A stretch of 64,000 nt of DNA, from positions 61,092,088-61,156,087 of the forward strand of contig CM022952.1 of the NCBI GenBank assembly GCA_012931725.1. The letters are read 5' to 3'. This stretch comes from Litsea cubeba (lineage: Eukaryota; Streptophyta; Magnoliopsida; Laurales; Lauraceae). Shown here piece by piece: positions 17,929-28,824 of this stretch (position 1 is the stretch's first letter; the number at the start of each line of letters is the position of its first letter). The position numbers and the translations under genes were made by a program. Under the pieces are notes generated by a model. It was not told the origin of the DNA. It saw nothing but the letters and a program-made list of their open reading frames with translations, and made no database searches.

Positions 17929-20096
17929 GTGAGCTTGCCGTTTGCCACAAGAGCCCCGAAGATTTCATCAACATCTTCATCAAACGGGTATTTCTTCTGT
18001 ACTCGTTCTTTGAAGGCATCAGAGAGTTCAGGTTTCTTACCAACAGCTTTGTTTTCAGCTTTCTTTGGTGGCTGAGGAGCTGACTTGGTCTGCACATTGA
18101 GGACCTCTTTCTTCTTTGGTTTTGAGGTCGTAATGGCGGTTGGCTCTTTTCTTGATGATTTCTGACTGTTGAGGTCCTTAATCACCGTTTCAGCTTCGAT
18201 GGAAACTTCTAGGAGTTCTCCCAGGTTTTTTGATTTGTTGCCGATGATCATGGAGTGGATTCTGGCTCTCATGTTGTTTCGGCAGATGTCGACTAGCGAC
18301 GCTTGTGGCAATACATCAGAGCATTTGTATGCCATTGCTTTCCACTTGTGAATGAAGTCATATGTTGACTCATTCTCCCCCTGTTTTAGGCTGCACAGCT
18401 GAGCCATAGTAGCGGGATGATCTTCACCTTTGAAGTGAGTCAGGAAGCGTGTCTCTAGCATGGCCCAGTTTTGGATTGAGTCCTCCGGCAGAGTGGAGTA
18501 CCAATCGAAGGCCGTACCTTTTAGGGTACTTGCAAAGAGGCGAATCTTGAGTGCATCTTGATCTGCAATAGCTCCCGTCAGGATCTTGAAGTGGATGACG
18601 TGCTGTCTGGCTGATCCTTTCCCCGTATATGTTTGGAGAGTAGGATGCTTGAATTTGGTGGGGAACGGGACCGAGTCCATCCATAAGGGATATGGTGGCT
18701 TGATCCCATGCTCCTTGAGTATATCCTCTTCTTTTGCTTTGGCGAGGATACCGTCTACGTCCTTTTTGGTAAGGGCGCGTGACTCATTTTCTTCTCTATT
18801 TACCTCGTCGTCTTGATGATTCGGAGGAGGTTCATTGTTCGCCTGATTTTGGAAGGCGAGGAGAAGGTTTTCCATCAGAGTTTCAATCCTCTGCTGGCCC
18901 TGTTCCAACTGCTGGATGCGGGTGATCGCATCTTCTGGAGGTGGATTGCGGGGTGGTGGCTCAGAATTTGTAGCCAAGACATTCATCCTTCGTGATTCGA
19001 ACGAAGAAACTGTCCTGGTGACTGAGCTGGGGCTCATTCTTTTTGAAGAGGAGCTTGAGGAAGGATCACTCTGCTGTCCTTTGCTTGAAGGAGCAGGGGA
19101 TTCTTCTGAATGTCTTCTTGTCCTGGAGACGCTGCGGGTCATCGGACGTCGGACATGGATTTTTGTTGCTGATTTTTGGCGCCTTCTGGTTTTTCCAACC
19201 ATATGGACGGCAACAACTTGGTTGGGTCTTTCTTTTTCGACCCATTTAGGAGAGACTTGAAGTGTAGGAGGCTGGGTCCTTTGCTTCTCTAGTCTCTTTT
19301 GCCGGTATGACGCGCGGCGGCGTATACGACGAGCAATTTGAGCTTCGGTCAGCTCTGACTGGGGTTTGACGATGAAGGATGTGCTCCTTCGGGCGCAGCA
19401 GCCGAGCCTGTCTTCTTTGTAGCTGGGCAAGGACAGGATGCGAACCCTGTCCTTCGCCTGTTGCAGCGAAGCTTTGAATTTTTGAAGTTCGGCCCCTGTA
19501 GAGATGAAGGGTCGAACTGCAGGTTTGTAGGCCTTAGCAGGTGCTTGTGGAGGCCTTGTGATGCATGACTTGATTTTGGGCTTGTAGGAACAAGCCGGCT
19601 CATGCTGGGATGACTTGGAAGTCAAGTCGGAGATGGGTCTCTCCTCTTTCATGTAGGCAAGAGGATAGAACTGGTTCTCCTTGAGTGGGGCCAGGAATGC
19701 TGGCTTAGTGGATGTTTGGGACCTTCTCTGTTTTGGTGAAGGTCTTGGGGACCAAGTCTTGGAGTAGACCTGGTTGTTTGCAGGTTGAGGCTTCGTGGGG
19801 CTGCCACGGGCTTCAGGCCTTCTGGTGCTCGCCTTTGGTGTCACGGTAGTGACACGTTGAGAGGCGAGTTTCTGCTTCTTGGAGGGAGCAGTTTGTTCCT
19901 CAGGAAGTGGGAATGGTCCCAGCGTCCCAAAGACGATAGTCCGGGGAGTCAAGGTCGACCCGGAGTTCAGAGAGTTGCCGAGGGAGTTGACACTTCGGCA
20001 GCTGATGGGGCGCTTGTAGGTGCGCGTGGTTTGCTTCTGTTGAAGCATGAGTTGGTGCTTGTTTTCGTCGAAAGTAATGGTTAGTGAAGCTGCCAT
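17856..20096 (-). CDS. Gag of element A
   Basis: This 746-residue frame encodes the structural protein. The first 380 residues are unusual: basic, Ser/Arg/Pro-rich and without a familiar domain. A short coiled-coil-like helix follows (388-418, ITRIQQLEQGQQRIETLMEN), then the conserved retrotransposon gag domain at about 465-640, with TKFKHPTLQTYTGKGSARQH and FASTLKGTAFDWYSTLPEDS. The ATG at 20096 is the first in the frame and follows a long leader. The last 25 residues are out of the ancestral frame, because a base is missing near 17931 compared with element C, so the frame overlaps the start of the next one. Confidence 0.9.
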   Translation of the reverse strand: MAASLTITFDENKHQLMLQQKQTTRTYKRPISCRSVNSLGNSLNSGSTLTPRTIVFGTLGPFPLPEEQTAPSKKQKLASQRVTTVTPKASTRRPEARGSPTKPQPANNQVYSKTWSPRPSPKQRRSQTSTKPAFLAPLKENQFYPLAYMKEERPISDLTSKSSQHEPACSYKPKIKSCITRPPQAPAKAYKPAVRPFISTGAELQKFKASLQQAKDRVRILSLPSYKEDRLGCCARRSTSFIVKPQSELTEAQIARRIRRRASYRQKRLEKQRTQPPTLQVSPKWVEKERPNQVVAVHMVGKTRRRQKSATKIHVRRPMTRSVSRTRRHSEESPAPSSKGQQSDPSSSSSSKRMSPSSVTRTVSSFESRRMNVLATNSEPPPRNPPPEDAITRIQQLEQGQQRIETLMENLLLAFQNQANNEPPPNHQDDEVNREENESRALTKKDVDGILAKAKEEDILKEHGIKPPYPLWMDSVPFPTKFKHPTLQTYTGKGSARQHVIHFKILTGAIADQDALKIRLFASTLKGTAFDWYSTLPEDSIQNWAMLETRFLTHFKGEDHPATMAQLCSLKQGENESTYDFIHKWKAMAYKCSDVLPQASLVDICRNNMRARIHSMIIGNKSKNLGELLEVSIEAETVIKDLNSQKSSRKEPTAITTSKPKKKEVLNVQTKSAPQPPKKAENKAVGKKPELSDAFKERVQKKYPFDEDVDEIFGALVANGKLTCQNQKDRVMLAKPTILGTVHTTR

Positions 20097-20520
20097 TGTT
20101 AGTTTTCGAAAATTTCTTGTACAAGATCACATCCATTAGTAATCACAAGAATATAATGATCATAAATGGGAAGTTCTATGGTTTCGTCTTTTCAAATTGC
20201 TCGAGGTGGATGACCCAGGCAATATGAGGAAGGCAAAATGCCATAGAAGGTACAATTGTTCTGATCGCAGGTATGGTAAGCCCGGAATGGGCATCCCAGT
20301 GACTGCTAGAAGCAATTGTGAACTTAAATTCGACTTATCGAGAAGCAGAGCTTGCTCGAGGTAAGAAGAATATAAAGTTGGAGTTACAGATGTGCCGGTC
20401 GCAATACAGTAGACCCTGAAAGGGCGTACTAGTACCGCTAGACACAAATGTTTTGAGACCGCATCCATGAGATGAGATTCTCTGTTTTGAAAGGTCAAGA
20501 TTGGATTCATCAAAGAGAGC
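20097..20520 (-). other. Leader of element A next to the gag start
   Basis: This non-coding stretch separates the gag ATG from the hairpin repeats. No conserved domain is visible in any frame. Confidence 0.5.
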
Positions 20521-21735
20521 AGATGGTATTCCGATCTGAATACGGGCTCAGCGATTTCCGCGAGCGCCAGTGCTCAGAAAGAAATGAACCATAATTTCTC
20601 GGATCTGAATCTAAAGATGACGAGTTTTTTTTTTTGAAAAGTCAATATCGGGTTTATCAAAGAGAGCAAAAGGCACTCCAATATGAACACGGGCTCAGCG
20701 ATTTCCGTGAGCGCCAGTGCTCAGAAAGGAGGAGACCAAGATTTCTCCAATCTAAACCCAAAATGACGGAAGTTTTTTTTTTGAAGATTTTGAAGAATTC
20801 TTTTTTTTTTTAAATCTTTTTTTTTATTTTCTATTTTTTTTTATTATTTTTTTTTATTTTAAGATTTTTTTTTGAAATTTTTTTTATTTTTTATTTTTTA
20901 TTTTAAAATTTTTATTTTTTTTAAAAAATTTATTTATTTTTTATTTAAAAGACGAGAGAGTACACATAGGCCTCCTAACCCGGTCTTATGAAATCTTGAT
21001 TGATAGAATTGCCCCCAGGTAAGGGTAGGATTACTTAATGAACCCGTTTGGAGGACCCTTGCCTGGAACAGTCAAGCTGTCTCCACACTCTGGACAAGGC
21101 TTTTCTTTGAATCAACCATGATCAAAGAACACAGTTGGTTTAACCTTAGTGGTCTATGTCTTTTTTTTTTTATATTTTTTTTTATATTTTTTTTATGAAC
21201 TCATCGAAGAGAAACAATGGCCCAAAACCTTAGTCGAACAGGCTCAACATTTCTGCAAGCGCGATGAACGATAGGAACGGATCAAGGTTTCTCAATTTTG
21301 AATCCAAATTGAGAAATCTAAAAATTTTTTTATACTTTTTATATATATATATTTAGATTTTTAATGAACTCATCTAAGAGAAACAATGGCCCAACCCCCG
21401 ATCCGAACACGGTCTCAACGATTTCCGTGAGCGCCAGTGCCCATAAGGGAGAGGATCAAAGTTTCTCAATTTTGAATCCAAAAATGAAAAATTTGATTTT
21501 TTTTTGTTTAAATTTTTTTTTTCTTTGAAAAGAGAAACAGTGGAAATAAATTCAAAGAATTAGAAATTTCCAAACAATAAATCTCATCTCATTTTTTTTT
21601 TTTAGATTTTTAATGAACTCAACAAAGAGAAACAATGGCCCAATCCCCGATCCGAACACGGTCTCAACGATTTCCGTGAGCGCTAGTGCCCAGAAGGGAG
21701 AGGAACAAAGTTTCTCAATTTTGAATCCAAAATGA
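20521..21735 (-). repeat. Leader repeats of element A, each with a small hairpin
   Basis: Five related units carry a common phrase: ctcagcgatttccgtgagcg then ccagtgctcag. They centre near 20560, 20705, 21260 (diverged), 21430 and 21665. The arms TGAGC and GCTCA can pair around the loop gccagt in the first two. Units four and five also share about 150 bases of flanking sequence (aaagagaaacaatggccca, gtttctcaattttgaatcca). They lie in the untranslated leader between the primer-binding site and gag, where packaging or dimer signals are expected. Confidence 0.75.
20780..20950. repeat. Low-complexity T/A tract in the leader of element A
   Basis: The stretch is almost pure T with scattered A. It may vary in length between copies and is prone to assembly error. 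Confidence 0.8.
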
Positions 21736-21970
21736 AAAATCTGATTTTTTTTGTTTTTTGTTTTAAATTTTTTTTTTTGAAAAGAGAAAGAGTGGAAATA
21801 AATTCAAAGAATTAGAAAACAATAAATCTCATCTCATTTTTTAGATGCGGAATTCAACATAGGCCACCAATTATAAAGTAGCCAAGGAATCGAGAAAAGA
21901 AGTATAAGCATAGAGCAAAATATATGATATGCAAATATTTCATTTCTAGCATCGTGTTCTCAAATAAACG

Positions 21971-21989
21971 GGTCCCACCGGGTGTGCCA
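21971..21989 (-). promoter_or_regulatory. Primer-binding site of element A
   Basis: On the minus strand TGGCACACCCGGTGGGACC begins three bases after the LTR end (...CATCA, then agc). TGG at this position pairs with the tRNA 3' CCA. The site resembles that of element D (60284-60302) in its GGTGGGACC half. I could not assign the tRNA with confidence. Confidence 0.75.
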
Positions 21990-22258
21990 GCTTGATGGAC
22001 CGCGCCCTGAATGCTCGAGTTCCTACCGAGGTCGGCGGACGTGGGAGTCCGTTTGGTTCCGACCCTTTCGTAACCGGGGGGCAAGGGGCGTGCATCAACA
22101 TTTCTTTTTTTGTGGGTGTGCCAGATTTTCTATTTTTACTTGGAATTGTAAGTGGTGATCCGGAGATCAACCTTCGCAAGTAAAAGGAAATCAACTTCTT
22201 TCAAGTTTTCCATTGCACATATAGACATTTTCTTGATTTGCCGTGAAAGGCGATTTTT

Positions 22259-22337
22259 TTTGGCATTTATAGCCGATTTTGGCGTTTATAGCCGATTTTT
22301 GGCGTTTATAGCCGATTTTGGCGTTTATAGCCGATTT
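22259..22337 (+). repeat. ATAGCC minisatellite inside the LTR of element A
   Basis: Four units of about 20 bp read ggc(a/g)tttatagccgatttt. The other two LTRs that include this part have three units each. The unit matches the larger array at 9890-10290, outside the LTR. Confidence 0.88.
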
Positions 22338-22834
22338 ACAATCCTTATCAACAATGAAAGACAAGAATTGTGATTTTTGTCTCTTTTGAAAAAAATACAA
22401 ACTACAATGAAAAGCAAGAAAAGGAGGATCTAACTTCTCAGGAGATTGTGGGGGACCCGTTTAGATTGACGGTCGCAAGCCATATGTGGGCTTCGCCATC
22501 ATCCATGCAGATGAGAACAGAGGATGCTATTGATTCGCTTGGCTTGGCTATAACCTCAGGTTTTTAGAGAACAAAGACCAAAAGGAGGTCCTATGTCCAA
22601 TAAAAAGCCGAGTAGACGGGCTGAAAAGCCATATCTAAGCCATTGGAGGCAGGAGGAGAAGGCAAGGACCTTGGGGGGGGGGTACCCCCAAGGGACTTTT
22701 GTCACCTTGTTGCGGTGGCCGGTGTAGAACTTCCGCAGAGTTTTCTCTCTTTTTCCTTTCTCTGGATTTCTGTCTGTGTGTTTGTGCTTTTTTCTCTGAT
22801 GTTTCTGATGTCCTTTCTTCTTGGAGAGCTCTCC

Positions 22835-22842
22835 TATTTATA
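22835..22842 (-). promoter_or_regulatory. LTR promoter TATA box of element A
   Basis: On the minus strand the context is agcctataaataggagagc, with TATAAATA as the core. The motif is conserved at 1870-1877, 29669-29676 and 61318-61325. It would place the start of transcription about 1.75 kb into the LTR and leave an R/U5 of about 0.8 kb. The 12-bp palindrome cctatttatagg means the reverse strand also has a weak TATA-like match. Confidence 0.7.
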
Positions 22843-24562
22843 GGCTTTTAGGTAGCCATTTAGGAGGGTTTATGAGCCTTGATTGTCATAAAGCTGCATA
22901 ATGAGAGGAGTTACAAAATTGAATTGTTTATTTTGTAACTCATTTTTCTTGGCTTCTGATTGACCGGAGGAGATTGAGGGCATTTAATCGCCTTTAATCG
23001 CCATGATGGGAGGAGTTTCATGGGTTAAATGCCATGAATCTCTTGACTTGTAACTCCCGAATGCTTGCTTCTGATTGGGCCGTCCAAAGAAATGGATTAA
23101 TGACTGTAATAAAGCTAGTCAATTAATCGCATTAAGTGGTCGCCGAGCAGCTGAAGAGTCGCGGGCCGTGCCACGTCTTTTGGGATTCTTCTGTCGATGA
23201 TCATCGATGGATCTTCATGTAGATCGACATCAGATGATCATGTAATTTCAGGTGTTTGTTGCCAACAGCGGGTCGGTGCCATCTGTCCTGTCGATTTCTC
23301 GATCGGTCGGGTAGAAAGCACACTTTTTTTGGTTGACCGGGTGGCGATCAATATTGTTTTCGATACTCTTGATGATTGACCCGTGTTTTGGACGGATGTT
23401 AGAGGACTTGGTGTCTCAAAAGCATGAATTTTGGAAAGTACCAGAGGCTGGGCTCTTCGAATCGCGAAAAAACGGCGAAAACCGGGGTTTCCGGGGCTTT
23501 CCCGGCGACCCCGGGTTCCAAGGTCGCCTGCGACCCTGGGGGGGTTTTCCCCCTTTTGTGTCCCGTTTTGTGTCCGTTTTTGCTGTTTTTCGATTCTTTT
23601 TTTCTCCTGTACTTTTCCTTGACATTTTGACCATTTATTGGCCTGATTTCTTTGTAGGAAACCTGATGAGAATCCTTGCATTTTATTTTGCAAAGTTTCC
23701 AATTTCCTGAGAAAGCCGAAGACTTTGTCGCGCAGAGCTGCCGATTTTCCGTCAGAAGCTGAAACTGGGTCAAACGATGCCGGAATGACCTGAAATTTGG
23801 TGTGAAGCCTGGTGAGCAATAAATAAGACCAACCATAGGCTTTTGTTTGAGTTTTGAAGCAGTTTGGGGTCCTATCACCACTAGACTTGCTTTTTGTCGC
23901 GATGAAGATGTCGCGGTTTGATGTGCGGTCAACCGGTGTCCGATTGACTTGAAATTTGACAGGGAACCTATTGGAGTCATTTTAAGATGATCCGTAGGCT
24001 CTGTCTTGGAAACCATGGTCCCGGAGAGCTTTGCCGCCGAGAGGCCTGATTTGGCTTCCGAGCGTCAAACTATGGTCAAATGTTGTGGAAATGACCTGAA
24101 ATTTGACGTGTAGCCCTTTATAAGCATTTTGAAGCCGTCCATGTGCTCTATCTGATGAGTAATGGCCTCGGTGGTTCTCGCTGCCGAGAGGCTTGATTTA
24201 GCTGTTCGAGGGTTGATGTAGGGTCAAACGTTGTCGGTTTGACTCGGAACTTGACGTGGAGCCTTTTGGAAGTATTTTGAGACTATCCATCGGCCCTGAT
24301 CGAAGATTTGGCGTCTCCGATGCTTTTGCCGCCGAGAGCTCCTTTTTGGCTGTCTGAGAAGCGAAGTTAGGCCAAATGATTTTGAAATGGCCCGAAACTT
24401 CTTGTGTACTCCTCTTTTGGCTGTCTGGAAGAATCTTGCAGTTTTTGTCTGATTCTGACAAGATTTGATTTTTGGAAGCAGCATTGCCTATTTATGGCAG
24501 GTTGCGACTTCATGTAGCTCTTTGGATCTTGAAGAGGCAAAGTGACATTTTTGGTGTCAACA

Positions 24563-25515
24563 TTACTGTTTTATATTGCTCATGTCTTTTCTTAATAAAT
24601 GATGCATTTACTTTTATGAAATTCATTGTTTATACAGGTTTTCAATATTTTCGTAAAGTATTATTGCTTTAAATGAATTCCCGATTTGTCAAATATTCAT
24701 GCTTCGTACATGCTTTCAATGAATCCCCGATTTGTTAAATGTTCGTGCTTTGTATACATGCCTTAAATGAATTCCTGATTTGTCAAATATTCATGCTTTA
24801 TCCATGCTTTAAAGGAATATATATATTTTTTAATGTTCATGTTTTATACCCGTTCTATATGAACATAGGATTTTGTCAGATGTTCATAATTTTCAATACA
24901 TTTTAATTATGTATATCTTTTTGATCAAATAGCATGATTTATCACATGTTTTATTCTTCAATATATTGTTTATATCCTTTCACCACCTGCCAGACCGTCG
25001 TGTCTGAGCCACTACTTTGGTATTCAGGTTCAGACTTCTTCGCCCGAGTTAAGTGCTTGTGTTGGTTGTGGAGCCATGAGCTTTCAGGTTGTTTTGTCGG
25101 CTATGACATGTAGACATTGAGTTTTACATCGGAGCAACGTCATATATGGGGTAGTGATTATTAGCTTGTTATTGTATGGTTTCTATTAGCCTTATTTTCG
25201 GGATTATAATTAATACACATTGATAATTGTAACTTGAATATATGGAAATGCAATATCCTGTTACTGTCAGCTCTGTATTTTATTGTGATGGTTTATCCCA
25301 GTCTTATATGGTTCTTGATATGATAGCTTCATGCTAGGGGTTGAGTGCGACACGGAATCCAATAGCCATGGACTTCGGGTCGCAACGCCACGAAAGCTTT
25401 CGCAAAATATTCAGAGTGTGTTGAAACTTGATATCCTGACACACGCGGATCTTCGGAGAAACATAATTATTACTTAACTCCCAATTTCACGCTCCCCGGG
25501 TTTGAGGGCGTGACA
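24563..25515 (+). repeat. 5' LTR of element B, 3' part
   Basis: This matches 32698-33648 with about nine differences and ends gggcgtgaca at 25515. The rest of this LTR lies on the far side of element A, outside the window. The matching junction in the intact copy reads acctttactg, so A inserted at ttact. Confidence 0.92.
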
Positions 25516-25518
25516 TAC

Positions 25519-25534
25519 TGGTCTCAGAGCGGGC
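25519..25534 (+). promoter_or_regulatory. Primer-binding site of element B (initiator-Met tRNA type)
   Basis: TGGTCTCAGAGCGGGC starts three bases after the 5' LTR. It differs by one base from the common TGGTATCAGAGC complementary to initiator Met-tRNA. Element E has the unaltered form. Confidence 0.82.
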
Positions 25535-26059
25535 ATGTTTCTATGAAATAAAACACTCTAGGAACCCTAAGATGTGTGGTGAGGAATCGTTAGATGTGTT
25601 GTCTTGTTTTGGCTAGATGTCATTCTATCAAATTCGGGTTTGCTTTCCTTCTAGTGCGGGAGAATATCCTTGTCTCTTCCTTTTTTGTTCTTGCTAGGGA
25701 ATTTGAGGGACCACATTCTTTTCTAATGGGGGAGAATTTAATGCCTCCGCACCCACATGTAGTGCCTTTTCCTTGTTTTCACGCCAGAGAGTCAGAGTTT
25801 TGTGGACTTAACATGTGGATCTTGAAGGACTTTGGCAAAATTTTTCAGCTTCTCGATGTCACAAATGGAATTAGCGAAAAAATTTGCGGGCAGTTGTTAG
25901 TCAGCAAGGAATGTGAACAGCATATTGAGACCCAATTTCAGCTGATCGTGTACCATCAGATGGTGTGTCAGGCAAGTAAGTGTGGATTTTTGGATGAATT
26001 TAGAATATTTTCCTTAGTCAAAAGACTCCAGGAACCAGACAAATGTTGGATTTCAGGAA

Positions 26060-26880
26060 CGTTGAGGTGATTTTCAATTGATAGAGCTTCAAGTGGATGC
26101 CAAAAGCAAGGAAATTCTCGAATTTGATGAACTCCTGTCGGAGAAGTGTTAGAGGATTTTCAACAATTCTAGAATGTTGGTGAAGTCCACTCAGTAGGAT
26201 GCATCAGTGTGTGGTTAAATGATAGGAAGTAAGCTTCCAGTTGTGGTATAAAGAGATGTATACATAATGGATTGTTACCTGGTCTTATGATAGAGGAGAT
26301 TTTGTGGACTTTACTATGTTTTGGAATATCAGTTTGGGACAGAGTACCGATGCAAACTGGAGAACCATAACTATGGACAAGGCCAGTTGAAAGATCTAGA
26401 GAAGAATGACACTATGTGTAGTGTTTTACGGCAGAGATAGACTTACAGTACATAAGAATGAGTCAGAACTTTCATTCTCTTGGACCGACATTGATGGACA
26501 AGAAAAAAAAAGCAGATTCGAGGTTATGCAAGAACATCTGAAGGGTATCAGGGGTTCGGATTATGTTAGAGGAACAAGTTGCCGAGTAAAAGTCTAGACA
26601 GTTTGAAAATTTTAATCAAATCAGAGACCTCCACCACAGTTTCATCTCACCGCCATGTTTGACCAGGGATAGTGCAGTGTATGGGAGCAGCGCAAATCAT
26701 CAATGCTTAGAGACAATTTTCAGTTGGTTAAGCTCCAAGGAGATGTTCAGAGTTAGAGATTTCTAGAATTTGATGAATTTTGTAAGAGAATTATTTGGGG
26801 ATTTTCAACAAGTGCAACCATGTGGAATAGACGTCCCAACAGGATGTGTCATTTGTGTGGCTAGAAGCGAGAGACTTAGT
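26060..26880 (+). repeat. Diverged internal duplication in element B
   Basis: Two blocks (about 26070-26225 and 26710-26870) share ordered phrases: gaattttgatga-like text, gaggattttcaacaa, then aggatg(c/t)(a/g)tca and gtgtgg. Identity is modest and includes gaps. It could be a remnant of an ancient tandem or of a lost coding repeat. Confidence 0.5.
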
Positions 26881-27141
26881 GGAACTAAGAAGGTGTTAGA
26901 GTTGGCAAATTCCTTGAGTAGTCAGATTGGCAGGGCAGCAACAGATTCGAACCAGTGGAAGAATATCTGACGACTATTGATGGTTGACTGAAGAGTTCTA
27001 CAGTAAGGACCGCCCAGTGAGTTCAGGTGCTTTTGAGAGGACCGATTTGGAGCATCCATTGTGGTTTTGTTTTCTAAGTGCGGATTAATATCCCCACTTG
27101 TTTTTGGGTTTGTTTAGTTCATTTGGAGGACCAAATGTTCT

Positions 27142-27162
27142 GGGGGGGGGGGGGGGGGAGGA
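27142..27162 (+). promoter_or_regulatory. Polypurine tract of element B
   Basis: A run of about 17 G followed by agga sits directly before TGTGAGAACC, the start of the 3' LTR. Just upstream is ttggaggaccaaat, which also precedes the polypurine tract of element E on its own strand. Confidence 0.85.
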
Positions 27163-28824
27163 TGTGAGAACCAGAGCCCTAATTTTCGGGATTAGTGTTG
27201 ATTTATTTGTGGATTAGTTTCTAAGTGGGTTTAGTGGTTGTTTGGTTGAGTTTATAAGTTAGAATGACTTTTCATTAGCTTTGGGAAGTTTTGAGAGCCA
27301 GTGAACCTAGACAGTGACCATAGAATCCCATTTGTTTTGCGTAGTCAACATGGGGAGGTTTTTGGTGATTCCTAAAAATTTCCGTTTCAGCTTTGTTTGA
27401 CTAGTCTCATCATTCCCTACAACTTTTGTGTTCACTCCGTACCCATTCGAAGCTTCGAAAATAAGTTTCTCCAGCCCTGGGGCAAAACCAATCTTTCGCA
27501 TTGAATTTGGACCCAAATTTTGAGAAACCAGAACCATGCCAAAATTATACTTTTTCAAAACTAGATTTTATGAGAAACATTTCTCTCTTCTTTGTCAATC
27601 GCATCTGAGGGAAAAAATCGATGTTTTAACCCTTGAAATCCCAAATTTTCCATTATTTTGACCCCTTTGACAAAAAAGTTGACTTTTTCTGTGGACTCTG
27701 AAAGTATGTTAATAAAAACCTTGTTGGAAAGATAATATTATACCAGACACTTTTCATGTTTTAAGTTTCTTGATCCTAGGTCTAGAAAGCCCTCTAATTT
27801 CCATTGTAAGTTCTACTTAAGTGTGGACCCCACACCCACCCATCATAAAAGTACCACCCTCCTCTCTTTCTCCCTCATTTCTCCATTCTCCATTGACTGC
27901 AACTTCCCAGCCACAATACCAGCAGCCATCCTTCTTTTCTTCCATTTCTCTTGCTTGAATGAAGCTTCCAAGCCACCAATCCGACGAGGGAACTCCGGCA
28001 ACTTCTTCCACTTCATCCCCTCTCTCATTTGACACCATTTTCGTGGGAAACCAAGGTGGGCAGCCCCTTCTCCAAGCCTCTTCTTGCTGGTTGTTGATCT
28101 TAGAGGTGAGAGCTTGCTCCCCACCTTCTATTTTGTGCAATGGTAGCCCTTTAAGTTCCATTTCTTAGTTTGATTTGAGCCCATTCCTTGTCTTTCTTGA
28201 TTTACCATGTTAGGGTTCTAAGATGGGTTTGTTTTTGGGGGGTTTTTTTTATTATGCTTGTAGGTGTTGCTTGAGAATGTTTTGGGGAGCTTGATTAGCT
28301 AATCAGAACCCAAGGCAAGTGGATGAATGGATGGTTTCAAGTGTTAGCATGTTTTATGAGAAAAATATGGATTTTCATTACTTGTACTTAATGATTTAAT
28401 ACTTGCTTCTAATCATGCTTTTCACTCTGATTTTTTATTTTTTTTTAAAGGATGATTTTTGAATGCTAACATGTTTTTGAGAAAATCTTGATTTACATTA
28501 ATTATTTTTGGTGATCTCATACGTGTTTTCATCTACATTTTTTATATGGTTTCCATTGCTTTTAAAATGCATATTGATGAGCCTCTTTCTCTCTTGTATA
28601 ATCCTTGGGAGATGTATGAATCCATGTTGTTATAGCTTACCTTATGTGTACAAATGGATCTTCAAATGTAATGGGTTTCCTGTGATTGGACATGGATGGA
28701 AAAGAGGTGATTTAATCCATTTTATGGAAAATTTGATGGAAGAATGGATGAGGTTGAATGGTGGGTTTGTAGTGATGGATTGGAAGTGTTAATTGATGAA
28801 ATGGAGGAGCTTTTAGCACATTTT

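Larger units (their letters stand above)
1576..24562 (-). mobile_element. Element A: Tat-lineage Ty3/gypsy retrotransposon with an antisense accessory gene
   Basis: This is a near-complete element read right to left. It has a 5' LTR (21993-24562), a primer-binding site (21971-21989), a leader, gag-pol (20096-11131), a repeat-rich 3' region with an antisense gene (10790-3650), a polypurine tract (3650-3632) and a 3' LTR (3631-1576, its outer part displaced by element G). Two RNase H domains, the second of the host-like kind, place it in the Tat lineage. The two LTRs differ by roughly a dozen substitutions over 2.0 kb by eye, so the insertion is recent. A lies in the 5' LTR of element B: the base after 24562 resumes B sequence that is uninterrupted at 32698. 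Gag-pol carries three frame breaks and one stop, so A is probably not autonomous. Confidence 0.93.
21993..24562 (-). repeat. 5' LTR of element A (2,570 bp)
   Basis: On the minus strand it starts TGTTGACACC at 24562 and ends ...GGTCCATCA at 21993. It contains a promoter TATA motif (22835-22842), a G-run hairpin (22669-22693), an ATAGCC minisatellite (22259-22337) and a GC-rich block near 23510. The right neighbour at 24563 is element B sequence, and the shared target bases should read ttact. Confidence 0.93.
25516..27162 (+). mobile_element. Element B internal region: short and non-coding, non-autonomous retrotransposon
   Basis: The whole interior between the two B LTRs is about 1.65 kb. It begins with a primer-binding site and ends with a polypurine tract. 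I see no gag, protease, reverse transcriptase or integrase motif in any frame. The longest frame (25594-26070, 158 codons) is unrecognised and probably chance. Large LTRs around a short non-coding interior define a LARD-type element that would depend on enzymes from another element. End features resemble element E, a Tekay/Del chromovirus. Confidence 0.8.

Noticed and set aside
17856..17931. Programmed frameshift between gag and protease of element A
   Set aside because: Element C has one more base at the matching place and reads straight through, so a simple deletion in A explains the shift.
22114..22135. Second primer-binding-like phrase (gggtgtgcca) inside the LTR of element A
   Set aside because: It lies inside the LTR and is shared by all copies. 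The true site is at 21971-21989, next to the LTR end.
25594..26070. 158-codon frame in element B as a possible gag
   Set aside because: It has no gag or zinc-knuckle motif and does not extend. The B interior is too short for a coding element.
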